NCBI RefSeq assembly: GCF_002090055.1
Contig: NZ_BBRH01000008.1
Coordinates: 1-64,000 of the forward strand
DNA length: 64,000 bases
DNA from: Demequina sp. NBRC 110051
GTDB taxonomy: Bacteria; Actinomycetota; Actinomycetes; Actinomycetales; Demequinaceae
Direction: 5' to 3'
Shown piece after piece: positions 17,782 through 27,123 of the stretch (within the stretch, counting starts at the first letter, position 1; each line of letters starts with the position of its first letter). The translations under genes and the position numbers were made by a program. The notes beneath the pieces were generated by a model, which ran no database searches, had not been told where the DNA came from, and saw nothing but the letters and a program-made list of their open reading frames with translations.

Positions 17782-18620
17782 GTGCAGAGTTGAGGCGCCT
17801 CCTCGCGGAGGTGGCCGAGCGTGAGTCGGAGCGCTTTGCCCGGACGCATCCCGACGACGATGTGCTGCTGTACGAGCGCGCTGTTGCTCCCCGGCGGGCC
17901 CTGAGGCGTACGGCACAGGCCAGCGGCGTCGCTGCCGTCGCCGCGTCTGTCGCGCTGGGGTTTGTCGCGGCCGATGCCGTGGTCACCGACCGTCGCGACG
18001 CCACCCCTGCGGCGTCCCCCTCGGGTACGTCACTCACGCCGACAGGAACCGGATGGACAGAGTTGCCCGAGGACTCAGCCGCCGATGCCTGGCGCGTGAG
18101 CGGCCGACCGCTCGACGCGTTCTTCGTTCCCGAGGGTCCCGACGAGGCCGTGTTGGTGGGCGCCGACGTCACGGGAGACGCCCTCACCACGTGCCAGGTT
18201 CTCGATGCCTTCGCCCGCTTCCAGATGCTCGCCGATGCGGCTGAGGCCCCGCTTCCCGAGGCTCCCCTCTCGTCGCAGCGACTGGGAGGGTTCCACGGGC
18301 TGGGCGACGTGGGGGTTTACGAGGCGGAGTTCACGCGCCGCGCGGGCGCCGCGGCCTACCTCGCGCTCATGGTCGAGGCCGCGCAGATGTGCCGTCAGGC
18401 GGTGGGCGGCGCGGCTGTGGTGAACGTCGAGGAGGACGTCGCGTTCAGTGCCGTGGCAGGTGGCGGCATGCGCGTCGACATCTCTCGCGACGGCACCGAC
18501 CCATGGCGCCTGTGGGTCCACGTCCAGCAAGGGCGCATGCTCACGGTCATCGCGGAGCCCGGCGGCGCCGATGAGGTCGCGCCCGTGATCACGTCCTACT
18601 TCACGGCGTGGGACCGATGA
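17778..18620 (+). CDS. putative anti-sigma factor, single-pass membrane protein
   Basis: A 280-residue protein: about 45 cytoplasmic residues, one membrane segment (about 51-70, ASGVAAVAASVALGFVAADAVV), and an extracytoplasmic domain. ATG overlaps the sigma gene stop (ATGA). The cytoplasmic part lacks the His-Cys zinc motif, so it would be a non-zinc anti-sigma factor; assignment rests on coupling and topology. Two Cys residues (CQVL, MCRQ) lie in the outer domain. The stop lies 20 bases inside the convergent VOC gene. Confidence 0.6.
   Translation: MSAELRRLLAEVAERESERFARTHPDDDVLLYERAVAPRRALRRTAQASGVAAVAASVALGFVAADAVVTDRRDATPAASPSGTSLTPTGTGWTELPEDSAADAWRVSGRPLDAFFVPEGPDEAVLVGADVTGDALTTCQVLDAFARFQMLADAAEAPLPEAPLSSQRLGGFHGLGDVGVYEAEFTRRAGAAAYLALMVEAAQMCRQAVGGAAVVNVEEDVAFSAVAGGGMRVDISRDGTDPWRLWVHVQQGRMLTVIAEPGGADEVAPVITSYFTAWDR
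17969..17982 (-). repeat. CCACGGCATCGGCC word, copy 5
   Basis: Exact copy inside the putative anti-sigma gene at the end of its membrane helix (Ala-Asp-Ala-Val). Confidence 0.9.
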
Positions 18621-18987
18621 GGTGTAGCCAGTTGCCGGCGGGGTCCTTGAACCAGGCCATGTCCGGCATGGCCCCGTCCGGATCGCGCGCGATGCCGTCC
18701 GGATCGCACCACTCGAGCCGCTCAAGCACCACGCCGCGCTGCACCAGCTCCCCGGCGGTGGCGACCACGTCGTCCACGGGGAACATCAGCACCGTGTGGC
18801 TCGCTGCCTGGTGACCCTCCTTCTCGTAGATCATCGCCCGGCCGCCGCCTGCGAAGGCGACGTGGAGCATCGGCCCCGGTTCATCGTCCAGGCGCACGTC
18901 CAATCCCAGGACGTCTCGATAGAACTCGGCGGCCGTGGCCGCCGAGTCGACGGAAAAGGTGGCAACTGCGGGGCTGTCGGTCAGCAT
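18601..18987 (-). CDS. VOC-family glyoxalase-like protein
   Basis: A 128-residue protein with two beta-alpha-beta-beta-beta modules typical of vicinal-oxygen-chelate proteins: ATFSVDSAATAAEFYRDVLGLDV at the start and PDMAWFKDPAGNWLHLIG at the end, the last part being the classic VOC C-terminal strand with a possible metal-binding His in LHLIG. AGGAG precedes the start. Reaction unknown. Its 3' end overlaps the anti-sigma gene by 20 bases, convergently. Confidence 0.8.
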   Translation of the reverse strand: MLTDSPAVATFSVDSAATAAEFYRDVLGLDVRLDDEPGPMLHVAFAGGGRAMIYEKEGHQAASHTVLMFPVDDVVATAGELVQRGVVLERLEWCDPDGIARDPDGAMPDMAWFKDPAGNWLHLIGPTP

Positions 18988-19049
18988 GGGGAACTCCTTT
19001 GTCCTCTCGCCAGTGTCACCCCGGGGTCCTCGCGCCGCACGCCGAGCGT

Positions 19050-19286
19050 CCCGTACACTGGTCGCACCAGCGTCGACCCGGCCATCACCGGTGAGCTTGC
19101 GGAAGAACGGGAGCGATCCCTAGTAGAACCGCACGGGCAGCCCGTCACAGCGGCGTCTCCGTGGCAGCGGGGGCATGAGTGGCACTCGTCAGGGTGCAAG
19201 CGAGGTGGTACCGCGCAGCGGCCGTGTGACACGCACGGCGAGGCGTCCTCGTGCGAAGGCTAGCGACCCGACGAGGACCACCCCAT
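19050..19286 (+). promoter_or_regulatory. translational T-box riboswitch of ileS
   Basis: The leader has a short stem I with the Ile specifier ATC in GGCCATCACCGG (19080-19091), then CGGAAGAACGG (19100-19110), and the conserved T-box AAGCGAGGTGGTACCGCG (19198-19215) that pairs with the uncharged tRNA 3' end. Downstream, GTCCTCGT (19245-19252) is complementary to ACGAGGAC (19271-19278), which contains the ileS ribosome site GAGGA. The switch therefore acts on translation: uncharged tRNA-Ile should free the ribosome site. A -10-like TACACT at 19054-19059 could be the promoter. This is the ultrashort stem-I class known from actinobacterial ileS. Confidence 0.9.
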
Positions 19287-22200
19287 ATGAGCACGTATCC
19301 CCAGCATCGGCCGTCCGCCGAGGTTCCCGCGTCCCCGAGCTTCCCCTCCCTCGAGGAGGATGTGCTCGCGTACTGGAAGGAAGACGCCACCTTCCAGGCC
19401 TCGATCGACAACCGCGCGGACTCCGAGGAGTTCGTCTTCTACGACGGCCCGCCGTTCGCCAACGGACTGCCGCACTACGGCCACCTACTGACCGGCTACG
19501 CGAAGGACGTCGTCCCGCGCTTCGAGACCATGCGCGGCAAGAAGGTCGAGCGCCGCTTTGGCTGGGACACCCATGGCCTGCCCGCCGAGCTCGAGGCCGA
19601 GCGGATCCTGGGCATCACCGACAAGTCCCAGATCGAGGAGATGGGCATCGCGGCGTTCAACAAGGCGTGCCGCGACTCGGTGCTGCGCTACACGGACGAG
19701 TGGCAGGAGTACGTCACCCGCCAGGCGCGCTGGGTGGACTTCGACAACGACTACAAGACGCTCGATCCCACCTTCATGGAGTCGGTGATCTGGGCCTTCA
19801 AGTCGCTGTACGACAAGGGCCTGGCGTACGAGGGTCACCGCGTGCTGCCGTATTGCTGGCGCGACGAGACGCCGCTGTCCAACCACGAGCTGCGCATGGA
19901 CGACGACGTGTACGCGTCGCGCCAGGACCCCGCGCTCACGGTGACGATGCCCCTGGTGGACGCCCCCGGCGACCTCGCGGGCGCGGAAATCCTCATCTGG
20001 ACCACCACGCCCTGGACGCTGCCCAGCAACCTCGCCGTGGCCGTGGGCCCCGAGATCGAGTACTCCGTCGTGGAGCCCGGCGCCGACTCGGCCTTCGCGG
20101 GCCGCCGCCTGGTGATCGGCTCGGCCCGCCTCGCTGCCTATGCGCGCGAACTGGGGGAGGACGCGACCGTCGTGACGACCGTGACCGGTGCCTCGCTTGG
20201 CGGGCTCGCGTACGTGCCGCCGTTTGCCTACTTCGCCGGCATGGAGAACGCCCACCGCGTGCTGGTCGCGGACTTCGTGTCCGTCGAGGACGGCACGGGA
20301 ATCGTCCACATGGCGCCCGGCTTCGGTGAGGACGACGCCGCGGTGTGTGCCGAGAACGGCATCGGCACCGTGGTGCCCGTCGACTCCAAGGGCCGCTTCA
20401 CCAGTGAGGCGCCTGACTATGTGGGCGAGCAGGTCTTCGACGCCAACCCCACGATCATCAAGGACCTCAAGGCCCGCGAGCTGGTGCTGCGCCACGAGAC
20501 CTACGACCACAGCTACCCGCACTGCTGGCGCTGCCGCAACCCCCTGATCTACCGCGCCATCTCCTCGTGGTTCATCAAGGTCACCGACTTCCGTGACCGC
20601 ATGGTGGAGCTCAACGAGGACATCACCTGGGTGCCCGGCCACATCAAGGAGGGCCAGTTCGGCAAGTGGCTCGAGGGCGCGCGCGACTGGTCCATCAGCC
20701 GCAACCGCTACTTCGGGACGCCCATCCCCGTGTGGGTCTCGGACAACCCCGCCTACCCGCGCACCGACGTGTACGGCAGCTTCGAGGATCTCGAGCGCGA
20801 CTTTGGTCGCCTACCGCTGAACGAGGAGGGCCAGCCCGACCTGCACCGGCCCTACATCGACGACCTCACGCGCCCCAACCCGGACGACCCGACCGGGCAG
20901 TCGACCATGCGCCGCATCACAGACGTGTTCGACGTGTGGTTCGACAGCGGCTCCATGCCGTTCGCTCAGGTGCACTACCCGTTCGAGAACGAGGAGTGGT
21001 TCGACACCCACAACCCCGCGGACTTCATCGTCGAATACATCGGCCAGACCCGCGGCTGGTTCTACGTCATGCACGTCCTCGCGACGGCGCTGTTCGACCG
21101 TCCCGCGTTCTCGACGTCGATCTCCCACGGCATCGTGCTCGGCTCCGATGGTCGGAAGATGTCCAAGTCGCTGCGCAACTACCCGGACGTCAACGAGGTG
21201 TTCCACCGCGACGGCTCCGACGCCATGCGCTGGTTCCTCATGTCCAGCCCCATTCTGCGCGGCGGCAACCTGGTGGTGACCGAGGAGGGCATCCGCGAGG
21301 GCGTGCGCGAGGTCATGCTGCCGCTGTGGAGCTCGTACTACTTCTTCACGATGTATGCGGGCGCCGCGAACGGCGCGGCTGGCTATATGGCCAAGCCGGT
21401 AGCGGCCGATGCCGTGGCTGGCTTGCCTGTCATGGACCGGTATGTGTTGGCCAAGACCGCCGAGCTGGTCGAGACCATGTCCGCCCAGCTCGACGCCTAC
21501 GACGTGCCCGGCGCGTCCGAGTCGCTCACGCAGTTCATGGACCTGCTGACGAACTGGTACATCCGCACCCAGCGCGACCGGTTCTGGGACGAGGACGCGG
21601 CCGCGTTCGACACGCTCTACACGGTGCTCACCACCGTGACGCGCCTGGCCGCGCCGCTGCTGCCGCTCGAGACCGAGGAGATCTACCGCGGCCTCACGGG
21701 CGAGCGCTCGGTGCACCTCACGGACTACCCCGTGGTGGAGCAGGCGTGGGTCGACTCGTCGCTCGGCGGCGTGATGGACCAGGTGCGCGAGATCGTCTCC
21801 TCCGCTCACGCGCTGCGCAAGGCGGAGAAGATCCGCGTGCGCCAGCCGCTTGCGGCCCTCGAGGTCGCGGTGGCGGATGTTGCGGGGCTCACCCCGTACG
21901 CGGAACTGATTGCTTCCGAGCTCAACGTGAAGACGGTGCGCGTGGTCTCGGAGGCCGAGTTCACGGCCGCGCACCCCGTGGAGCAGCGCCTGTCCGTCAA
22001 CGCCCGCGCGGCCGGCCCGCGCATCGGCAAGGACGTCCAGGCGGCCATCAAGGGCGCCAAGACGGGCGACTGGTCTGTGTCTGGTGCCGGTGAGGTGGTG
22101 TCCGGCGGCATCGGCCTGGTCGAGGGCGAGTACGAGCTCGCCACGGTCATCGGTGGCGGCGACGAGGCGGCGGACGAGGCCGCCGCGGTGCTCGGCTCGG

Positions 22201-22487
22201 GCGGCTTTGTGCTGCTCGAGACGGGCCTCACACCCGAACTCGAGGCGGAGGGCTACGCCCGCGACGTCATCCGTGTGGTGCAGGACACCCGCAAGGCCTC
22301 GGGCCTGCAGGTGTCCGACCGTATCGAGCTGGCGCTCACGGTGCCCGCCGAGCGGGTGGGAGCCGTCGAGACGTGGCGTGACCTCATCGCGGCCGAGACG
22401 CTCGCGGTCCACCCCGACACGGGCTCCTCGCGAGTGACCGTCGTGGCCGAGGGTGACCTCGCCGCGACCGTGACCGCGGCCAACTGA
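19287..22487 (+). CDS. ileS: isoleucyl-tRNA synthetase
   Basis: A 1066-residue class I synthetase charging tRNA-Ile. The HIGH motif appears as HYGH (63-66) inside [14 protein letters not shown], and KMSKS near residues 624-628. Between them lies the CP1 editing domain with [11 protein letters not shown] (about 238), which clears mischarged Val. The anticodon-binding domain follows from about residue 700. ATG at 19287 is nine bases after GAGGA; the frame opens 36 bases earlier within the T-box. The long form (over 1000 residues, no zinc-binding C-terminus) is the eukaryote-like IleRS2 class. Confidence 0.97.
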   Translation: MSTYPQHRPSAEVPASPSFPSLEEDVLAYWKEDATFQASIDNRADSEEFVFYDGPPFANGLPHYGHLLTGYAKDVVPRFETMRGKKVERRFGWDTHGLPAELEAERILGITDKSQIEEMGIAAFNKACRDSVLRYTDEWQEYVTRQARWVDFDNDYKTLDPTFMESVIWAFKSLYDKGLAYEGHRVLPYCWRDETPLSNHELRMDDDVYASRQDPALTVTMPLVDAPGDLAGAEILIWTTTPWTLPSNLAVAVGPEIEYSVVEPGADSAFAGRRLVIGSARLAAYARELGEDATVVTTVTGASLGGLAYVPPFAYFAGMENAHRVLVADFVSVEDGTGIVHMAPGFGEDDAAVCAENGIGTVVPVDSKGRFTSEAPDYVGEQVFDANPTIIKDLKARELVLRHETYDHSYPHCWRCRNPLIYRAISSWFIKVTDFRDRMVELNEDITWVPGHIKEGQFGKWLEGARDWSISRNRYFGTPIPVWVSDNPAYPRTDVYGSFEDLERDFGRLPLNEEGQPDLHRPYIDDLTRPNPDDPTGQSTMRRITDVFDVWFDSGSMPFAQVHYPFENEEWFDTHNPADFIVEYIGQTRGWFYVMHVLATALFDRPAFSTSISHGIVLGSDGRKMSKSLRNYPDVNEVFHRDGSDAMRWFLMSSPILRGGNLVVTEEGIREGVREVMLPLWSSYYFFTMYAGAANGAAGYMAKPVAADAVAGLPVMDRYVLAKTAELVETMSAQLDAYDVPGASESLTQFMDLLTNWYIRTQRDRFWDEDAAAFDTLYTVLTTVTRLAAPLLPLETEEIYRGLTGERSVHLTDYPVVEQAWVDSSLGGVMDQVREIVSSAHALRKAEKIRVRQPLAALEVAVADVAGLTPYAELIASELNVKTVRVVSEAEFTAAHPVEQRLSVNARAAGPRIGKDVQAAIKGAKTGDWSVSGAGEVVSGGIGLVEGEYELATVIGGGDEAADEAAAVLGSGGFVLLETGLTPELEAEGYARDVIRVVQDTRKASGLQVSDRIELALTVPAERVGAVETWRDLIAAETLAVHPDTGSSRVTVVAEGDLAATVTAAN
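21404..21417 (-). repeat. CCACGGCATCGGCC word, copy 6
   Basis: Exact copy inside ileS, in a poorly conserved linker (Ala-Asp-Ala-Val). Confidence 0.9.
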
Positions 22488-23317
22488 TGACGCTCATCTC
22501 TGCCGCCGGGCTCGCGGACGCACTGTCCCGCGAGTCCGGCCGGCCGGTCCTGCTCGACGTGCGCTGGTCGCTCGCCGAGCCCGACGGGCGCGACGCCTAC
22601 CTGGCCGGGCACCTGCCCGCCGCGGTCTACGTGAGTCTCGAGGACGAGCTGTCCTCGCACGGCGCGCCGTCCGAGGGACGGCACCCGCTGCCGAGCCGGT
22701 TGTCTCTTGAAGCCGCGGCCCGGCGCTGGGGCCTGAACGACGGCGATGCTGTGGTGGTCTACGACGCTGCGACGTCGCTCGCGGCAGCCCGCGCCTGGTG
22801 GCTCTTGCGCCACGCGGGCGTGGACGTGCGCATCCTCGACGGGGGACTGGCAGCGTGGGCCGCCGCGGGTGGCGCGCTCGAGGCGGGTGACGTGGAGGTC
22901 TTGCCCGGTGCGGTGACGCTGGACTGGGGCCGCATGCCCGTCATCGATATCGATGCGACGGCTGCTTTCCCGGAGCGCGGCGTGCTGCTCGATGCGCGTG
23001 CGGGGGAGCGCTTCCGCGGCGAGGTCGAGCCGATCGACCCCCAGGCCGGTCACATCCCCGGTGCGGTCAACGTCCCGATGGCGGACTATGTGAACGGCGA
23101 CGGGTCGTTCCTGCCCACGGCGGAGATCGCCGAGCGCTACGCGGCGGTCGGCATCGACGGCTCACTGCCGGTGGCGTCGTACTGCGGCTCCGGCGTGACC
23201 GCTGCGCACCAGGTCGCGGCGCTCGAGACCATCGGCATCACGGCGGCTCTGTACCCGGGGTCGTGGTCCCAGTGGTCGAACACGCCGGGGCGCGAGGTCG
23301 CGACGGGGGAGGCCTAG
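22487..23317 (+). CDS. two-domain rhodanese (sulfurtransferase)
   Basis: A 276-residue thiosulfate/3-mercaptopyruvate sulfurtransferase. Two rhodanese domains are visible: an inactive N-terminal one (VLLDVRWSLAEPDGRDAYLAGHLPAA, 21-46) and a C-terminal one with active site CGSGVTA (Cys about residue 232), the six-residue loop typical of 3-mercaptopyruvate/SseA types. ATG overlaps the last base of ileS. Its stop shares a CTAG with the stop of the convergent amidohydrolase gene. Confidence 0.88.
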   Translation: MTLISAAGLADALSRESGRPVLLDVRWSLAEPDGRDAYLAGHLPAAVYVSLEDELSSHGAPSEGRHPLPSRLSLEAAARRWGLNDGDAVVVYDAATSLAAARAWWLLRHAGVDVRILDGGLAAWAAAGGALEAGDVEVLPGAVTLDWGRMPVIDIDATAAFPERGVLLDARAGERFRGEVEPIDPQAGHIPGAVNVPMADYVNGDGSFLPTAEIAERYAAVGIDGSLPVASYCGSGVTAAHQVAALETIGITAALYPGSWSQWSNTPGREVATGEA

Positions 23318-24609
23318 AGGGGGAGCCTCTCGCGCGGCGCGACCTCATCCAGGTCCTTCACGAAGCGCCCTCCCTGGATCACGGCACGGATGCGCTGGGG
23401 ATCGCCGAGGTCGTGGATGCGCTCCAGGGGGTTGATGTCGGACAGCACCATGTCGGCGAGCATGCCAGGCGCGAGAGTGCCCAGGCGGTCGTCGAGTCGC
23501 ATGAGCTTCGCGCCGGTCGCCGTGCCCGCGTGGAGCGCCTGAAGTGGCGTGAGGCCCGCCTCGACGAGGTGACCCAGCTCGGTGAGGTTGCGTCCCTGTG
23601 GGTGGATGCCTGCATCGGTGCCCATGCCGATGGTGACGCCGGCATCGATGGCGCGCCGCGTGGACGCCACCCCGCGGGCCTGCCAATCCCGCTTGAGGGC
23701 GGCGCGCTCCGCGCCCAGGACGGTGGCGTCCGCGGGACGCAGAAGCGTGCTGAGCGTCGGGATCATGGCCGTGCCGTGTTCGACCATGAGTGCAAGGGTG
23801 TCGTCGGTGACGTCATAGCCGTGTTCCACGCTCGCGGCGCCGCCGACCACGGCGGCGGTGACGCCGTCGGCGCCCTGCGCGTGCGCGGTCACGGGCTGCG
23901 ACTGGAGGCGCGCCATCTCCTCGACGATGAGGCGGACGTGCTCCATGGGGAGGCCGGGCTCATCGGGGCCATAGCTGGGCGAAGACATGCCTCCGGTGGT
24001 GCAGACCTTGATCACGTCCGCGCCAGTGCGAGCAAGGGTGCGCACGGTCCGGATGACCTCGTCGTCGGTGTCGACCACGCGCCATCCTGGGGTGGTGGCC
24101 CGCTCCGCGTACAGAGGCACCGAGCCATTGGGGAACACGGGGTCGCCGTGGCCGCCAGTCGGGGACAGTAGGGCGATCGCAAGGTGCATGCGTGGGCCCA
24201 GGGCGCGGCCCTGCGCGATGGCACGTCGGTATCCGGGGGTGAGTCCCGACAGGTCGCGAGCGCTGGTGACTCCGGCCTCGAGCGTCTGGCGCATGGTCGA
24301 CGCTGTCGCGAGCGCCTCCTCCTCGGGGAACCACAGGCGTTGCTCGTCGAGACCCGCATCATGCGACATGGCGAGGTGCACGTGGAGGTCCACGAAGCCT
24401 GGCATGAGGTAGCCGCCGGACGCATCGATCACGGTCGCGCCTGCGCCCGCCTGTGCACGTCGTGGGCCCACATACGTCAGGACTCCGTCCTGGAACTCCA
24501 CCTCGCCGTTCTCGATCGGGTCACGCAGCGTGCCGTCGAGGATGGTCGCGCCGACAACGCGGGTGGTGGTCGAAGAGGTGGGGGTGAGGGGCAGGATTCC
24601 GGCCGGCAT
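23314..24609 (-). CDS. metal-dependent amidohydrolase (imidazolonepropionase-like)
   Basis: A 431-residue amidohydrolase-superfamily protein with all expected ligands: HxH (His76, His78 in DLHVHLA), Lys201 (DVIKVCTTGG, the usual carboxylated lysine), His243 (TAHAQG), His263 (VEHGYDV), and Asp331 (GMGTDAG). The TTGG-containing lysine segment places it with prolidase/imidazolonepropionase-like members (arginine/lysine carboxypeptidase group). It is the last gene of the leftward ABC-transporter operon, 25 bases after the ATPase gene, so it probably hydrolyses the imported compound. A more upstream start is possible but lacks support. Confidence 0.87.
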   Translation of the reverse strand: MPAGILPLTPTSSTTTRVVGATILDGTLRDPIENGEVEFQDGVLTYVGPRRAQAGAGATVIDASGGYLMPGFVDLHVHLAMSHDAGLDEQRLWFPEEEALATASTMRQTLEAGVTSARDLSGLTPGYRRAIAQGRALGPRMHLAIALLSPTGGHGDPVFPNGSVPLYAERATTPGWRVVDTDDEVIRTVRTLARTGADVIKVCTTGGMSSPSYGPDEPGLPMEHVRLIVEEMARLQSQPVTAHAQGADGVTAAVVGGAASVEHGYDVTDDTLALMVEHGTAMIPTLSTLLRPADATVLGAERAALKRDWQARGVASTRRAIDAGVTIGMGTDAGIHPQGRNLTELGHLVEAGLTPLQALHAGTATGAKLMRLDDRLGTLAPGMLADMVLSDINPLERIHDLGDPQRIRAVIQGGRFVKDLDEVAPRERLPL

Positions 24610-24634
24610 GCGTGAAGGGAGCCTTTCGAGAGAG

Positions 24635-25417
24635 TCAGGCGGCGGGTGCGTCGAGGGTGAACCCGGGCGAGCCGGGGTCGGCCTCGAGGAGCGCCTTGGT
24701 GTACCAGTGCTGAGGTGACGAGAAGATCTGTGCGACCGGTCCCGCCTCCACGACGACGCCGCGGTAGAGGACAACGACGTCGTCGCTGACGTGCTGGACC
24801 ACCGCGAGGTTGTGCGAGATGAACATCATGGTGAGCCCAAGTGATTCGCGGATATCCGCCAAGAGTTCGAGCACCTGTGCCTGGACCGACACGTCGAGCG
24901 CGGAGGTGATCTCGTCCGCGATGACGAAGGAGGGATCGATGATGAGTCCACGGGCGATCGCGATGCGCTGGCGCTGGCCCCCGGAAAACTCGTGAGGATA
25001 GCGGTGCATCATCGACGCATCGAGCCCCACGCGCTCAAGCCAGTGCGCTATGCGGTCTTGGTAGGGGCGGACGCGCCCGCGACCGGGCTCAATGGCCTCC
25101 GCGAGAGTCTGGGCAATGGTCCGTCGCGGAGACAGGGAGGAGAACGGGTCCTGAGGGATCATCTGAATGCGTCGCCGGTATTGCGCGAGCTCTCGACGCG
25201 TCGCCAAGCGCACATCCAGGCCGTCGACCCAGATCTCACCGCCAGACGCGGGGACCACTCCGACCAGGGCCTTGGCAAGGGTGGACTTGCCAGAGCCCGA
25301 CTCGCCTACGACGCCCACGGTGCGGCCCGTGCCCAGGCTGACGGACACGTCCTGCAGTACGTGCGACGTGCCGAAGTGCACGTTGAGGTCGGTCACATTG
25401 ACCAGGGTGTCGCTCAT
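24635..25417 (-). CDS. oligopeptide-type ABC transporter ATP-binding protein (DppF/OppF-like)
   Basis: A 260-residue ATPase. Walker A is GESGSGKST (about 38-46), the Q-loop lies in QMIPQDPFSSLSPR, the signature is FSGGQRQRIAIARG, Walker B is FVIADEITSALD, and the H-loop is FISHNL. The SLSPR after the Q-loop is typical of OppF/DppF. ATG overlaps the stop of the preceding gene (ATGA). Confidence 0.93.
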   Translation of the reverse strand: MSDTLVNVTDLNVHFGTSHVLQDVSVSLGTGRTVGVVGESGSGKSTLAKALVGVVPASGGEIWVDGLDVRLATRRELAQYRRRIQMIPQDPFSSLSPRRTIAQTLAEAIEPGRGRVRPYQDRIAHWLERVGLDASMMHRYPHEFSGGQRQRIAIARGLIIDPSFVIADEITSALDVSVQAQVLELLADIRESLGLTMMFISHNLAVVQHVSDDVVVLYRGVVVEAGPVAQIFSSPQHWYTKALLEADPGSPGFTLDAPAA

Positions 25418-27123
25418 GCCTTGTCCTCTTCGAGTCGCACGGACGGGGTCGCCGCGAGCAGCTGGCGTGTATAGGGATGGGCTGCGCGCTCGACGGTGAG
25501 GTTGTCCATGTCGTCGATCTGTTCGACGATCTGGCCGCGTTGCATCACCAGCACGCGGTCGCATAGGCGGCGCACCACGCCGAGGTCGTGGGAAATGAAC
25601 AGGACGGCGGTGCCACGCTCCGTGTTGAGGCGGTTGATCAGAGTCAGAACCTCGCGCTGCACCGTGACGTCGAGTGCCGTGGTGGGCTCGTCGGCGATGA
25701 GCAGTTCGGGCTTCACGGACATCGCGGAGGCGATCATGGCGCGCTGGTTCATGCCGCCGGACAGTTCGTGAGGGTTCTGGCGCAGCCGGCCCTCGGGATC
25801 GGGCATGAGGACGTCCTTGAATGCCGCGAGGAGAGCCCTGCGGGCCTCGCGCCTGTTCATGCCCATGCGCGTGCGCAGCACATCGGACAGCTGTGAGCCC
25901 AGCGTAAGAGCAGGGTTGAGGGCGGTGCCGGGGTCTTGGTAAACCAGGCCGATGCGCGACGCGAGTTCCGCCGGAGGGACCTTGCCCGTGAGATCGGTAT
26001 CGCCCAGCGTGAGGCGCCTGACCGAGGCGGACAGGCCGTCGGCGAGCAGCCGCGACGCCACCGAGGCAGTCAGTGACTTGCCTGAACCCGATTCGCCGAC
26101 GATGCCGACGATCTCGCCGCGGCGAATGGTGAAGGACACGTCGGAGACCAGCTCGCGGCCGGACTCGATGTGGGTCACTGTGACGCCGTCGGCCACCAGG
26201 AGGGCGTCGTCATCCGCGGGCGACAGGGCGCTCGTCTCTCCCTCGCGGAGGGTGAGCTGAGACTGCTTCGCGTTCGAGCGCGGGTTGGCGGCGGCGGCGA
26301 GCCCATCTCCGATGAAGAGCGCGGACATCGACACGATCACGATGGCGAGCGCCGGGCCCACGAGCAGGATGGGGTTCGTCATGATCTTCGACAGGCTGTC
26401 CGCGAGGAGCGTGCCGTAGTCGAAGTAGGGCGCCTGGGTGCCAAGGCCCACGAACGACAGTCCCGAGATCTCCACGAGCGCGCCGGCGAAGGCCTGGGCC
26501 GTGATGATGAGCATGGGTTCGGCCATGTTTGGCAGGACGTGACGGAGCGCGATGCGGTGGGCGGGCACGCCCAGCAGCCGAGCCGTCGACACATATTGGC
26601 GTGCGGCGATGCCGGACGCGAGGTTGGCCGTGAGCCGGGCGAAGCCCGCGATCGACGCAGCGGCGACCGCAATGACGGCATTGATGGCGCCCTGGCCGAG
26701 GATCGCGGCGACGATGATCGCCAGTAGGAGCCCGGGGTACGAGATGAAGAACTCGATGAGGCGCAGGCCCAGGTTGCGCAGGCGCCGTGGTGCGAGCCAG
26801 ACGGCGATGCCGAAACCGACCCCGATGGCGGCCGCGAGCGCCGTGGCGGCCAGCGCCATCAGCACGGTGGTGCGCGTCGCCACCAGCGTGCGGGCAAGCA
26901 TGTCGCGGCCCAGGGTGTCAGTGCCGAGAGGGTGACCCGGCACGGAGCCCAGGCTGGACTCGCCCGTGAGCTCGGCCGCCTGGTCGGCGTAGAAGAAGGG
27001 CGCAATGATGGCGACGAGGATGACCGCCGCAAACATGGCGAGCCCCGTCACGAGAGTGCCGTTCCAGCGGAAGCGGCGGCGCGCTGCCACGGGTGCAGGA
27101 GCGTGGGCGGTGATCTCAGTCAC
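25414..27123 (-). CDS. fused ABC permease (DppC-like) and ATPase (DppD-like)
   Basis: A 569-residue fusion of two transporter parts. Residues 1-275 are a DppC-type permease with HPLGTDTLGRDML and the EAA-like coupling loop (ARLLGVPAHRIALRHVLPN); residues about 300-569 are a DppD-type ATPase with GESGSGKS (Walker A), LSGGMNQRAMIASAM (signature), and LLIADEPTTALD (Walker B). The start is set at GTG 27123, which has GGAGAAG seven bases upstream; a TTG lies 12 bases earlier. The gene overlaps the previous one by eight bases. Confidence 0.92.
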   Translation of the reverse strand: MTEITAHAPAPVAARRRFRWNGTLVTGLAMFAAVILVAIIAPFFYADQAAELTGESSLGSVPGHPLGTDTLGRDMLARTLVATRTTVLMALAATALAAAIGVGFGIAVWLAPRRLRNLGLRLIEFFISYPGLLLAIIVAAILGQGAINAVIAVAAASIAGFARLTANLASGIAARQYVSTARLLGVPAHRIALRHVLPNMAEPMLIITAQAFAGALVEISGLSFVGLGTQAPYFDYGTLLADSLSKIMTNPILLVGPALAIVIVSMSALFIGDGLAAAANPRSNAKQSQLTLREGETSALSPADDDALLVADGVTVTHIESGRELVSDVSFTIRRGEIVGIVGESGSGKSLTASVASRLLADGLSASVRRLTLGDTDLTGKVPPAELASRIGLVYQDPGTALNPALTLGSQLSDVLRTRMGMNRREARRALLAAFKDVLMPDPEGRLRQNPHELSGGMNQRAMIASAMSVKPELLIADEPTTALDVTVQREVLTLINRLNTERGTAVLFISHDLGVVRRLCDRVLVMQRGQIVEQIDDMDNLTVERAAHPYTRQLLAATPSVRLEEDKA

